A stretch of 64,000 bases of DNA from CAWBRT01 sp963814745 (GCA_963814745.1 CAWFEA010000006.1:124001-188000), one strand, 5' to 3'. Shown: positions 8,765 through 17,321, numbered from the stretch's first letter. The notes: generated by a model from the sequence alone, not told the origin. Translations and numbers: made by a program.

Positions 8765-9358
8765 CTATTGCACGCTTTGCAGGCGGGCAATGAGTTTCTG
8801 GGCGAGGTTTTCTTCGCTTTCCGACCACAGCATGCGGCCCGTCAGCTGACAGTGTTTCTCCAGTGCACGGGTGAAGGCAATCAGGTGGGCGATATTTTCG
8901 CGCACCCGCTGCTGGTTGGCACGCGAGAGATCGATCTCTTCGCAGAGGAAAGGGGAGTCCAGCCCGAAATCGATTTCCATGTGCCCGAACTCGGTGTAGA
9001 CATCCTCATCGAATTCCGTGCCATGGAGAATAAAATTGACTCGGTTTTCGCGCCGCGCCCACTGGCCGCCCTCGCCGGCCGGCATCCACAGCTCCCAATA
9101 CGCCTCGAAGGTGATGGCATAATCTTCATGGGCAAACTCCTGCACTGCATCCATCGCTTGCTCTGGAGCGGCAGGCGGAATGAACCGGCGCTCGAAAAGT
9201 GTGGGCTCCGAGTAACTGATCGGCTGCACGGCAACATAAGTGATCCCCGGCGCGGCTGGTGCAAAACGAAACTGTTGCAGAACGCCAAGCGCGCGCGCCA
9301 GCATTTCTTCGGCGCGAAAGGTTGGGAACCACAAGCTCAGGTAAAGCGGATCCGCCAT
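8765..9358 (-). CDS. Conserved-looking cytosolic protein of unknown function
   Basis: A 197-residue soluble protein, MADPLYLSLWFPTFRAEEML..., rich in aromatic and acidic residues with no signal peptide or membrane helix. The regular alternation of beta strands (PGITYVAVQPISYSEPTLF; NRVNFILHGTEFDE) and long C-terminal helices suggests a compact fold. I do not recognise the family. It is a single-gene unit, with a terminator for the next gene lying between them. Confidence 0.6.
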   Translation of the reverse strand: MADPLYLSLWFPTFRAEEMLARALGVLQQFRFAPAAPGITYVAVQPISYSEPTLFERRFIPPAAPEQAMDAVQEFAHEDYAITFEAYWELWMPAGEGGQWARRENRVNFILHGTEFDEDVYTEFGHMEIDFGLDSPFLCEEIDLSRANQQRVRENIAHLIAFTRALEKHCQLTGRMLWSESEENLAQKLIARLQSVQ

Positions 9359-9367
9359 CGTTGCTCC

Positions 9368-9401
9368 AAAAATTCAGGCCCGGCGAATGCCTGCCGGGCT
9401 G
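9368..9401 (-). terminator. Rho-independent terminator after the small secreted gene
   Basis: Stem GCCCGGC/GCCGGGC (9378-9384 with 9393-9399) followed on the minus strand by CTGAATTTTT. It serves the minus-strand gene ending at 9460. Confidence 0.65.
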
Positions 9402-9459
9402 GTTGACTCGATGGGCCGGCGGCGGCGCTGCCTCCGGGCCCAAGCTTGACATTCGGACT

Positions 9460-9870
9460 TCACTTCTTCTGCGATGCTTCCCACACCGGCTTGTAGTCGT
9501 AGGTCGGATAAAAATCCGTGTGGAACGCTCCCCAGGCGGTGTTCTCGATTGCGAGATTCACTTCACGCAAACGCTCGGCCGGAAAACGGAGGGTGACGAC
9601 CTGACCGATGCCCATCATCACATACCAGGAAACGACCTCGACGCCCTTGGGAGGGAAACTGTCGAAGTAGCCGTGCGCCTTGAGGTCGGCATTAATCTGG
9701 CCGAGTGTTTTCGACTCGTCGTGATGTAAGAAGATCGTCAGCAGCATCATCCCTTTCTGCGCGCTTGCAGCGGGAGCGGAGGGTGTCGCCGGCTGATTCT
9801 GAGCGATACCGATCGAGGCCAACAACAGCAACAAGGAAAAGAGGCGAACAACGTTTTTCCAATTCGACAT
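9460..9870 (-). CDS. Small secreted protein of unknown function
   Basis: 136 residues with a clear signal peptide (VVRLFSLLLLLASIGIAQ) and a Pro/Ala-rich linker. The mature domain of about 95 residues contains MMLLTIFLHHDESKTLGQIN and VSWYVMMGIGQVVTLRFPAE. The pattern fits a small alpha/beta periplasmic domain. I have no family assignment. A good terminator follows the gene. Confidence 0.6.
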   Translation of the reverse strand: MSNWKNVVRLFSLLLLLASIGIAQNQPATPSAPAASAQKGMMLLTIFLHHDESKTLGQINADLKAHGYFDSFPPKGVEVVSWYVMMGIGQVVTLRFPAERLREVNLAIENTAWGAFHTDFYPTYDYKPVWEASQKK

Positions 9871-10466
9871 CGTTTTCTCCTGGGCCGGGCTCGTGGACAG
9901 GTCCCGGTTGCGGTTGAGTGGTGAGTATCAGGCCATCTTGCCAAGTCGTGCAGGATGGATCGAGGCCCCGTCCGAGTAATGGCCCGGCGTCTCTGCAATC
10001 GTCCGCTGCTCGCCGCCGGGTTGCCGCCGCAGTCGGCAGCAAGTCTCAACCAGCGACGACGGCGCCTGCCGCTTGGCAGACGCAGCTACATTCGGCGGTT
10101 GCGGCAGCTTTGGACTGCTAAATAATATCAGCACCCGTCGGCTTTGCGCTTGACACCTCGACGGAGCGGAGCAGAGTTCGGAATACGGTTTGCGCCCGCG
10201 GCACGCCCGGCCTGTCCGTCGGTATTCCATAGATCTTCGCCCGGACGTCACGGCGAGGAATCTTGAACCCGATGTAATCGCTGAAGAAATCTTCAACAGG
10301 ATGTCATGGTGACCGGAGCGGAGCCATCGCTTGTTTTCGGCTATCCGCGGACAGGGTGGCGCGCAAGAGCGCTCGCGGCCCGATGGCGGGCGCCTGGCTT
10401 TTGACAGTGCCAAGCTGTGCTGATACGATGAGTTTGCCGGTACGTGTGATAGTTCCTGCCTGTAGA
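9871..10466. other. Intergenic region without a supported gene
   Basis: About 600 bases upstream of the tRNA. Open frames exist on both strands but have arginine/proline-rich shadow-like composition and no ribosome-binding site. I see no repeat family here. Confidence 0.5.
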
Positions 10467-10544
10467 GTCCCCGTCGTCTAGCCTGGCCTAGGACATCGCC
10501 CTTTCACGGCGGTAACGCGGGTTCAAATCCCGCCGGGGACGCCA
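10467..10544 (+). tRNA. tRNA-Glu (anticodon TTC)
   Basis: Acceptor arm GTCCCCG pairs with CGGGGAC. The anticodon loop CTTTCAC carries TTC. The T-arm is GCGGGTTCAAATCCCGC, and CCA is encoded at 10542-10544. The 3' end is the likely integration site of the island that follows: a tyrosine integrase gene ends 26 bases further on, pointing at the tRNA. Confidence 0.93.
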
Positions 10545-10569
10545 ACATTACAAAAGACTTATCTAGTAT

Positions 10570-11766
10570 TCATTCTTTCTGAGAATAACCGAGGGGACGC
10601 TGTGGGGACGATGGAACGGGAACCGTTCCCCGTTTTCGCGTCTTGTGTGGCGCCTTCTCTCCCGTTCTTGCTGGTAGCCGCGCGGGTTCCTTCGCTGGCA
10701 GTTTGAGCGATTCACCGAAGATGTCATCCAACCGTTTGACAGCATCGGAAAGGTAAGCCGGGCTCAAGTGCTGATACCGTGCGGCCATTCTCAAATCCTT
10801 GTGACCGAGCAACTGCGCGACCGTGTGAATGTCCGCGCCTTGCATTCTGAGCCATGAAGCCGCCGTGTGGCGCAAATCGTGGAAGCGGAAGTCGGCAATT
10901 CCGACACGCCTGCAAACCCGTAGGAACGCAAGCGAAACGTTCTCTGGCGTCACACTATCACTCGCGGGGAAAACGCGGTCTGTAGGTGCTCCCACGGGCA
11001 AGGAATTGAGCACTTGATATGCCAGCCTATTCAGATAGACAACCCGCCCTTCCCCGTTTTTGGTTTGCGGCAACAAGATGCGCCTGCCATTCAGGTCTAC
11101 ATCCAACCGGCGCAAATCTAGAATCTCGCCGCGACGCATGGCGGTAAAGGCAGCAAGCCCGGCAATTGGCCGCAACCATTCCGGGCAGGCTTCAAGGACC
11201 GCATGGAGTTCTCCGGGCTGGAGGTAGCGAACCCGGCCAGCGGGGACACGGGGCAACCCGGTTTTCTTTCCAAGACGGCTGGCGGGATTGAGGGGAATCA
11301 TTTCCCATTCAACAGCTTGGTTGAGCAGGTGTTTCAAGATATTCACTTCTCGGACCACAGTTGCCGCCGATACCTGGACCATGCGGATAGTGATGTATTG
11401 CTGCACGTCCGCACGGTGGATGTTTGCCAGCTTCACAGTACCGAATACAGACTTGAGATGGCCTTCCACCACTCCGCGTGTGCGCTCATAGGCGCGGGGC
11501 GTTAGCCGCACCTTCTGATGCTTGAGGTAGCGGGGCATAAACTCCGCGAAGGTTTCCTTCCCCGGCGGTGTATAGCCAAGCACTCGGGCCTTCTCCGCCT
11601 TCGCCCGTTCCGCTGCCAATACATCACGGGCTTGCTGGAGTGTGTAGGCATCCAACTTGCGCTTACGGCGTCGCCCCATGGCATCCGTCCAACTGCCGTA
11701 GAACGCGCCTGGCCGGTCCTTGCGTGTGAAGATCCCGTCACGATCACGTTTCTTACCTCGGGGCAT
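10570..11766 (-). CDS. Tyrosine recombinase / phage-type integrase
   Basis: Site-specific recombinase of the island. It has an N-terminal Arm-type beta region (GIFTRKDRPGAFYGSW), a SAM-like core-binding domain (TFAEFMPRYLKHQKVRLTPRAYERT...), and the catalytic domain with Arg in TAMRRGEILDLR, the HDLRHTAASWL block and the Tyr nucleophile in MAARYQHLS after GHKDLR. The C-terminal tail is basic. ATG 11766 is chosen (AGGTGG eight bases upstream, protein MPRGKKRDRDG). An in-frame ATG at 11805 overlaps the preceding gene. The gene faces the tRNA, the usual arrangement for tRNA-targeting integrases. Confidence 0.93.
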   Translation of the reverse strand: MPRGKKRDRDGIFTRKDRPGAFYGSWTDAMGRRRKRKLDAYTLQQARDVLAAERAKAEKARVLGYTPPGKETFAEFMPRYLKHQKVRLTPRAYERTRGVVEGHLKSVFGTVKLANIHRADVQQYITIRMVQVSAATVVREVNILKHLLNQAVEWEMIPLNPASRLGKKTGLPRVPAGRVRYLQPGELHAVLEACPEWLRPIAGLAAFTAMRRGEILDLRRLDVDLNGRRILLPQTKNGEGRVVYLNRLAYQVLNSLPVGAPTDRVFPASDSVTPENVSLAFLRVCRRVGIADFRFHDLRHTAASWLRMQGADIHTVAQLLGHKDLRMAARYQHLSPAYLSDAVKRLDDIFGESLKLPAKEPARLPARTGEKAPHKTRKRGTVPVPSSPQRPLGYSQKE

Positions 11767-11768
11767 GG

Positions 11769-12401
11769 CTACGCCACCTTTCTGCGTTGTTGCTGCTTGA
11801 GCCATTCTTTGAAGGTGAGCTTTTTGGCGGGTGCCTTCGGGCTCTGGTACTGCGAATAGTACCAGCGCATGTACTCAAGCCGTCGCGTCTTTCTGTTAGG
11901 GCTGGATTCATAACGCGCCTGACGGCAATGACGGCTGCAAAATTTGTGATTCTTACGAGAACGGAAGACCCATCGTTTTCCGCATCCAGAGCAATACGTA
12001 AGCCGATCAATCATCCGAGAAGTGACCAAGATCTCTAGCGCCTCAATCGCGCACCATTCCTCCGGTGTGGCACCGCTCTCGTTCGAATTTACGAATCCCA
12101 CCCTACAGTCGTAGTGCGCCATAAAGCTTGGACTACTCTTATAGCGGCGAGTGCAGTTTGCTACTCCCGCTTCCAGCTTGAGCATTTTCTGATAGTCAAA
12201 GTTGTCCGGCACAGCCTGAGAAGGCTCAAGATCGGGCATGAAGTCCCAGAGCGCCTGTAAGCGCGCAATCAGCTCTCTTATGCGCGTTTTGTCTCCTGCC
12301 CGCTCTCGATAATCATTTAGCCACCAAGCGAGCCATTCTCCGGGTGCCTCTGTATGAGTGAACCCCGTCTTATCTAACCTACGTTTAATTCGCATAACCA
12401 T
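11769..12401 (-). CDS. CGNR-like zinc-finger protein next to integrase
   Basis: 210 residues. The N-terminal two thirds are helical with no known motif. The C-terminal part has a Cys4 zinc knuckle, YCSGCGKRWVFRSRKNHKFC followed by SRHCRQARYE, resembling CGNR-type zinc fingers, then a basic tail. The stop lies two bases before the integrase start, so the two genes are probably co-translated. The family function is DNA binding. A role as excision factor or regulator of the integrase is inference from position only. Confidence 0.6.
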   Translation of the reverse strand: MVMRIKRRLDKTGFTHTEAPGEWLAWWLNDYRERAGDKTRIRELIARLQALWDFMPDLEPSQAVPDNFDYQKMLKLEAGVANCTRRYKSSPSFMAHYDCRVGFVNSNESGATPEEWCAIEALEILVTSRMIDRLTYCSGCGKRWVFRSRKNHKFCSRHCRQARYESSPNRKTRRLEYMRWYYSQYQSPKAPAKKLTFKEWLKQQQRRKVA

Positions 12402-12709
12402 GGGTTAGAAAAAAGTAAGACACAAACACCGGTTTGTCAAGGCATACTTCGCCTCAGTTAGTAACATTTCAGCGGAGGCAGCAATGACAATGCGAGGCAA
12501 AGGAATTGAGTGTAATCGCCGGTGCGAAAATGAGCCACGTTACGCCGCGGGAGCGGCGTGATGTGGCGGGATAAAAGTAGTCCACTCGCCAGATTCTGGT
12601 TTCACGGACAACAAAGGCATGTCAGGGGTGACGAACGAGGCTTCCGCTCCCGGCGAGGCCGAGCAAGGTGCCAGCCGTAGCGCAGCCCCGTTCACCACCA
12701 CAGTTGCAG
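12402..12709. other. Intergenic region with IS-end debris
   Basis: 308 bases upstream of the zinc-finger gene and downstream of the resolvase fragment. It contains the IS21-like end repeats at 12521-12585 and a GC-rich palindromic spot (CGCCGCGGGAGCGGCG) between them. There is no gene. Confidence 0.5.
12519..12587. mobile_element. Possible IS21-family terminal remnant
   Basis: Two spaced copies of an IS21-end-like unit, GGTGCGAAAATGAGCCAC (12521-12538) and GGGATAAAAGTAGTCCAC (12568-12585). IS21 elements carry such multiple GAAAA-TGA-CCAC repeats at their ends as transposase sites. No istA or istB is present, so only an end would remain. Confidence 0.4.
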
Positions 12710-13162
12710 CTATGCCCGCAAATACTGGTACAAAGTCTCACGACTGATGCCGAAATCACGTGCTATGACCGCTTTCTTCTCCCCGGCAGCAACCCGTCTA
12801 CGCAGTTCTTCGCCCTGCTCTGCGGAAAGAGACCTCTTCCGGCCACGGTACAAACCCTTCCGCTTGGCGATTGCGATTCCTTCACGCTGCCGCTCTTTGA
12901 TTAGTGCGCGCTCGAACTCGCTGACCGCGCCAAGCATGGACAACAGCAAGGTCGCCATTGGCGAATCTTCCCCGGTGAAGGTCAACGACTCCTCGACGAA
13001 CTCCACACGGATGCGCCGTTTGGTCAATCCCCAGACTGGCCTGCGGAGATCGTCTAGGTTGCGGGCTAGGCGATCCATGCTGTGAACCACAACCGTGTCA
13101 CCCTCGCGGACGAACTCAAGCATGGCTTCAAGGTGCGGACGCTTCGTATCCTTGCCAATCAA
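12710..13162 (-). pseudogene. Serine resolvase/recombinase lacking its N-terminus
   Basis: 150 residues match a Tn3-type resolvase from the middle of the catalytic domain onward: GKDTKRPHLEAMLEFVREGD, DRLARNLDDLRR, GEDSPMATLLLSMLGAVSEFERALI, the helix RQREGIAIAKRKGLYRGRK, and a C-terminal helix-turn-helix (AVIARDFGISRETLYQYLR). The first 40-50 residues (the YARVS nucleophile-serine motif) are missing. Upstream of 13162 the frame meets stop codons at once in AT-rich sequence, so the gene was cut, probably by an insertion or deletion, and should be inactive. Confidence 0.8.
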
Positions 13163-13270
13163 ATGAGTTAGAGACTCCGTAACTTACTGAGAAATAAAAG
13201 CTTACGTGCGCAGCGAACGCCCGGTCCAAAACCGATCCCGCCGGAATACGACCTTCGAATTTTGACAAGC

Positions 13271-13354
13271 CCGTAAAAGCTTGACGAGGCCATAAAAAGT
13301 CGAAACCGCCGTAAAAATTGTAGAACCTATAAAATAACATCGACCCATAAAATT
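13271..13354. repeat. Iteron-like array, five CC(G/A)TAAAA units about 19 bp apart
   Basis: CCGTAAAA at 13271, CCATAAAA at 13290, CCGTAAAA at 13309, CCTATAAAA at 13326 and CCATAAAA at 13345. The steps are 19, 19, 17 and 19 bases. Flanking bases (GACAAG, GACGAGG, GAAACCG, AGAACC, ATCGAC) are loosely alike. It sits in an AT-rich gap just before the unknown gene of the XRE-ImmA unit, so a repressor-operator array or replication-type iterons are the two readings. Confidence 0.6.
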
Positions 13355-13380
13355 TATTGCATCAATGTCTGCAACCTGAT

Positions 13381-13999
13381 ATGTTGTCTTGCATGAGCGA
13401 CTTCGAACCGTGGTCCAAGTATCCCGACCTTAGCCGTGAGCGGCTTTCGGCGCTGGCGAACATCATCCGGCGAGTCAGGCGCGAAGCGGTTGCGCTCCAT
13501 CAAGCTCAGAACGGCGACAACGAGTGGAGCCTCGGTTGTCGCGTTTACGTTAGAACCTGCCACGCTCTGACGCAGGCCGCAAAGGAGTATCCTTGGCTCA
13601 CGATCTTACCCGAACCTGAGAAGCTCTCCTTTAGCTTTGCGGTCGGTACGATTCCGTTCCGATTCTATCGGGGCGCCGCCGACGATCCTCCAGGGCGGTA
13701 TCTGATCACGACGCCGGGCGAGAACCACCATCAGCAGTTGTGCCTCGCCATTGAAGGATTTCGCCCAATCGACAAAATCTTGCGGATGGCTGTCGAAGTC
13801 GACGAACACAACTCGCGAGGTTTCCGCTGTCACAGTCGTTGAGGTCGATGACGCTGACAACGTGATCGGGACGTTTGGCATTCCGTTCGACGCGCAGCCT
13901 TCTACGGTGACACCCATCCAAGCCAAGCCCGTTGATCTTCCGCCGCCGACCGTCGAGCCGCTGCGGCCAACCGGAGAGGAGCAGAAGAAAGTTCGATGA
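13381..13999 (+). CDS. Unknown protein coupled to XRE-ImmA/IrrE (frameshifted near 13815)
   Basis: The protein begins MLSCMSDFEPW or, from ATG 13393, MSDFEPW. It has a helical half (ERLSALANIIRRVRREAVAL) and a beta-rich half (LSFSFAVGTIPFRFYRG, GRYLITTPGE). Around 13815 the frame shifts: beyond that point the coherent sequence REVSAVTVVEVDDADNVIGTF continues in the +1 frame and stops at 13999, where TGA overlaps the ATG of the next gene (ATGA). That coupling argues that the shifted frame is the true C-terminus. No known domain is recognised. It may be the partner (substrate, toxin or antitoxin) of the metallopeptidase, which is inference from position. Confidence 0.6.
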
Positions 14000-15111
14000 G
14001 TGGTTCACTGTTTCCAGGCGAGATTTTCTCGGGCCAGCGGCTACAGCTTGCTCGCGAGTTCCGAGGTCTGACACAGACCGAACTCGGTGAGCAGGTTGCC
14101 GCGTCCTGTTCGCTCATCTCGCTCTGCGAGACCGGCAAGAAGCGGGAGCCAGCGCGCGACCTTATTGAAGCATGCGGATCGGTGCTCGGATTTGAGCCCG
14201 ATTTTTTTTACGGACCCGTGGACGATCTGTTTCGCGAGGACGAGTGCAGCTTTCGACATCGGCGGACGACTGCGGAACGTATAAAAACTCAGGTTCGGGC
14301 ACACGGCACTCTCCTCGGGATCGTTATTGCCCGTCTTCGTTCGCTGTTCAAGTTTCCGGAGATTGACTTGCCGCAATTGCCAGCATCGACGTCGGAAGAG
14401 ATCGAACAAGCAGCCGAGCAATGCCGTAAGCACTGGAAACTCGGCTTGGAGGCGCCGATTCTACAGATAGGCAGAGTCCTGGAACATGCCGGTGTGATCG
14501 TGGTTGCACATTTGGCCGAATCTGCAAGAGTTGACGCATTCTCACGTGTCGGTCGCACACCACTCATCGTGCTGAATCAGGCGATCCAGAGCACATCCCG
14601 GTGGAACTTCGATGTGGCTCATGAATGCGGTCATCTCGTCATGCACAACGGTTTGCCGACAGGAACTATCGAAACCGAGTCGTCAGCGGATAGATTCGCC
14701 AGTGCGTTCTTGATGCCGCGGAAGGCCTTCTCGCGCGAGTTCAGCACAGTGCCCTTTTCTTGGGAGCACGTCTTTAATCTGAAGCGGCGCTGGCTGGCGA
14801 GCGCGGCAGCTATTGTGAGGCGAGCCTATGATCTCGGGCTGATTGGGGCTGTCACATACCGACAAGCGTTCAAGTACATGTCGGCCAAAGGCTGGACTAA
14901 AGGAGAACCCTACGAGCCGTCATTTCAGCAACCGGAACTCCTCGCGACTGCATTGAACGCTCTCGGGACCAAAATCGATTTGAAAGTAGAGACGCTGTGC
15001 CGCGAACTGAGGTTCTTGCCTGCCACGTTTCGCGACGTCACGGGCGTGACCATTCCCGTGGCAAAGGGCAGCCAGCCTCAGTTGATTCCGTTCCGAACAG
15101 CTTCGAGTTGA
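13996..15111 (+). CDS. XRE-family regulator fused to ImmA/IrrE metallopeptidase
   Basis: 371 residues. Residues about 14-70 form a Cro/CI helix-turn-helix (LAREFRGLTQTELGEQVAAS; CSLISLCETGKK). The C-terminal half is an ImmA/IrrE zinc peptidase with the HExxH helix (FDVAHECGHLVMH, near residue 210) and the third-ligand region ESSADRFASAFLMPR. In phage and ICE systems ImmA-type peptidases cleave the repressor to trigger gene expression. Here regulator and protease lie in one chain, as in many stress/toxin-antitoxin type proteins. Its start overlaps the upstream gene (ATGA), indicating one operon. The repeat array upstream could be its operator. Confidence 0.88.
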   Translation: MSGSLFPGEIFSGQRLQLAREFRGLTQTELGEQVAASCSLISLCETGKKREPARDLIEACGSVLGFEPDFFYGPVDDLFREDECSFRHRRTTAERIKTQVRAHGTLLGIVIARLRSLFKFPEIDLPQLPASTSEEIEQAAEQCRKHWKLGLEAPILQIGRVLEHAGVIVVAHLAESARVDAFSRVGRTPLIVLNQAIQSTSRWNFDVAHECGHLVMHNGLPTGTIETESSADRFASAFLMPRKAFSREFSTVPFSWEHVFNLKRRWLASAAAIVRRAYDLGLIGAVTYRQAFKYMSAKGWTKGEPYEPSFQQPELLATALNALGTKIDLKVETLCRELRFLPATFRDVTGVTIPVAKGSQPQLIPFRTASS

Positions 15112-15235
15112 GGTGAAACGGGATTGTGATTGGTCGAGCCATTCCGAACCGTGGGCCCAATCGAGCGCTGTTGCAGCACGGAATAGGCTATGTTCCAATC
15201 GAACGAAATTCTAAATTGTTGCTTTGTAAGCGAAT

Positions 15236-15879
15236 ATGCCCGCACCCCCTAACCCGAAGATCTATCACATCACGCATTTGGACAATCTCGCGGAGATTAC
15301 TGACGGCCTTATCTGGTCAGACGCAGAACGCGTTGCCCGGGGCCTGAATTGTACGATCGTCGGTATGAACGAAATCAAACGACGGCGGTTGGAGGAAATC
15401 GAAGTGGATTGCCGAACGGAACGATGGTCGGAGAATACGTGCCTTTCTATTTCTGCCCTAAGTCGATCATGTTGTACATCCTGCACATGGGTAACAGTCC
15501 CGACCTAACGTACCGCGGTGGGCAACGACCGATTCTGCATCTTCAAGCGGACCTCGAAGCTGTTTTCGACTGGCTTGACCAGAATCGCCGCCGATGGGCA
15601 ATAAGCAAGGGTAACGCCGGTGCGTACTACACAACCTTTGTCGCCGACCGCGCATCAATTGACGGCCTAGATTGGCGAGCCATCCACGCGACGATTTGGC
15701 GCAACCCAGATGTAAAGGAGTGTAAGCAGGCAGAGTTTCTTGTTTACGAGTCGTTTCCGTGGGAACTGATTGAAGTGAATGGGATATATGATCGGACAAT
15801 CGCCGATAGGGTTGAAGCGACAATCGGTGATACGGTACACAGGCCGGCGGTCCAGGTTAAACGAAATTGGTACTACTGA
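15236..15879 (+). CDS. darT: DarT DNA ADP-ribosyltransferase toxin (one frameshift)
   Basis: DarT attaches ADP-ribose from NAD to thymidine bases of DNA and blocks replication. Visible: the family opening KIYHITHLDNLAEIT, IVGMNEIKRRRLEEIEVDC, YVPFYFCPKSIMLYILHMGN, GGQRPILHLQADL, and the catalytic-glutamate block KECKQAEFLVYE. The first 60 residues are in one frame and the rest in another, and the change is near 15411-15416, in the segment that should read VDC-x-x-GTMVGEYVPF. Adding one base restores a normal DarT of about 215 residues. It is either a sequencing indel or a genuine knock-out of the toxin. The antitoxin gene follows 11 bases after the stop. Confidence 0.9.
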
Positions 15880-15890
15880 GCGGATCCTTT

Positions 15891-16946
15891 ATGGTTGAGC
15901 TAAAGCAAGGCGACATCCTTCAGGCGGAAGCTGAAGCGCTCGTCAACACCGTTAACACCGTTGGTGTGATGGGGCGCGGGATCGCGCTCCAATTCCGCAA
16001 AGCTTTTCCCGAGAATTTTCGCCAATACGAGCATGCATGTGAGCACGGGCAAGTGCATCTTGGGCATATGTTCGTGTATGAAACAGAGCGCCTGACTGGA
16101 CCGAGATACATTATCAACTTCCCAACGAAGCGTCACTGGAAGGGCAACAGCCGTATTCAGTACATCCAGCAGGGACTCAGCGATCTAGTCAGAGTTATTC
16201 GAGAGCGGAACATTCAGTCAATCGCGATTCCGCCGCTCGGTTGTGGCTTGGGCGGTCTTGAATGGAACGAGGTTCGGCCGCTCATTGTTGGGGCGGTGCG
16301 AGCGCTGCCTGATGTGCGAGTACTGCTGTACGAGCCAAAGGGTGCGCCGGCACCCGAGTTGATGGTGAAAGAGAAACGGCGCCCCCAGATGACCATCGGT
16401 CGCGCCGTCCTTGTCGAGTTGATCCGACGTTATCTTGCGGCAGTGATGGACCCGGCGGTGTCGCTGCTGGAGATTCACAAGCTCATGTATTTCATGCAGG
16501 AGGCCGGTCAGCCGCTCAATCTGAAATACGAGAAGGGCACTTACGGTCCGTATTCCAAGAATCCGCGACACGTTCTTTCACACATCGAAGGGTATTTCAT
16601 CACTGGTTACGGCGATGCAGACGATCGACCAGGTCGCTCGATTGAACTGCTGCCGGCTGCGATTGAAGAGGCACGTCAGTTCTTGAGGGAGGATCCCAAG
16701 GCGCGCGTGCGCTTCGAGCAAGTAGCGTCGTTGATCAAAGGTTTTGAAACGCCTATTGGCATGGAACTGCTATCGACGGTGCACTGGGTTGTGACTCGTG
16801 AAGGAGCAACGTCTGAGGACGAAGCTATCGCAAAAACGTATGCGTGGGGCCCCCGCAAACGCTCCTTCGCGGCAAAACAAATTAGGATTGCCTGGACTGT
16901 CCTGAAAGACAAGGGCTGGCTACACACTTCGACTCCCTCCACCTAG
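15891..16946 (+). CDS. darG: DarG macrodomain antitoxin
   Basis: 352 residues from ATG 15891. The N-terminal macrodomain (residues about 1-155) removes ADP-ribose from DNA: KQGDILQAEAEALVNTVN, GVMGRGIALQFRKAFPENF and IAIPPLGCGLGGLEW are its ligand-binding loops. The C-terminal half, EIHKLMYFMQEAGQPLNLKY..., YGPYSKNPRHVLSHIEGYF and WVVTREGA, is the DarT-binding domain that also neutralises the toxin by contact. The gene is intact. It lies directly after darT, in the canonical toxin-first order. DarTG is a documented phage-defence toxin-antitoxin system. Confidence 0.95.
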   Translation: MVELKQGDILQAEAEALVNTVNTVGVMGRGIALQFRKAFPENFRQYEHACEHGQVHLGHMFVYETERLTGPRYIINFPTKRHWKGNSRIQYIQQGLSDLVRVIRERNIQSIAIPPLGCGLGGLEWNEVRPLIVGAVRALPDVRVLLYEPKGAPAPELMVKEKRRPQMTIGRAVLVELIRRYLAAVMDPAVSLLEIHKLMYFMQEAGQPLNLKYEKGTYGPYSKNPRHVLSHIEGYFITGYGDADDRPGRSIELLPAAIEEARQFLREDPKARVRFEQVASLIKGFETPIGMELLSTVHWVVTREGATSEDEAIAKTYAWGPRKRSFAAKQIRIAWTVLKDKGWLHTSTPST

Positions 16947-16984
16947 TCCAGTACCCCAAACTCACGAGCATAAGTCGCGGAATG

Positions 16985-17275
16985 TTAAATTGGAGCCACA
17001 GCCATGCGCTTCCAGTGAAGCGCGAGGAGCGTAAAATTGCGTGTGTTTGCGGATACCCTAGCGACCAGGTCGCCCAACTCCTTGAGGGCGTCGGGCTGGG
17101 CCTTCTGTTCGGTTTCTGCGGGGACGAGTTTACGCGGCCGGCCGCCGAGTTTGCCCCACTCCCGTAACTGGCCGGCGTGCTTACGAGCTGTGGTTTTGCC
17201 GCCCTAACTGGCGTAGCACTTCAGACAGACGAGAATCTGGTCGGGATGTCTACGGCAGCGCGGTTTCTTGGGCAT
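16985..17275 (-). pseudogene. Small basic mobile-element protein with an internal stop
   Basis: Reading down from ATG 17275: MPKKPRCRRHPDQILVCLKC, then YAS, a TAG stop, and in the same frame GGKTTARKHAGQLREWGKLG and GRPRKLVPAETEQK to a stop at 16985. The frame is coherent across the TAG (97 codons in all), with a CxxC near the start and the GKLGGRPRK motif often seen in short cargo proteins of mobile elements. A single base change probably created the stop. Confidence 0.45.
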
Positions 17276-17321
17276 GATCACCCTCCGCATGATGCCAGAA
17301 TAAGCCAGTTGTGGCTTTTTG

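Noticed and set aside
9928..10413. Possible 161-codon minus-strand gene before the tRNA
   Set aside because: Arg/Pro-rich, no ribosome-binding site, no recognisable motif, and it overlaps a plus-strand frame of equal quality.
13271..13354. CRISPR reading of the 19-bp-step array
   Set aside because: Units are only about 8 conserved bases with about 11-base gaps, far too short for CRISPR repeats and spacers.
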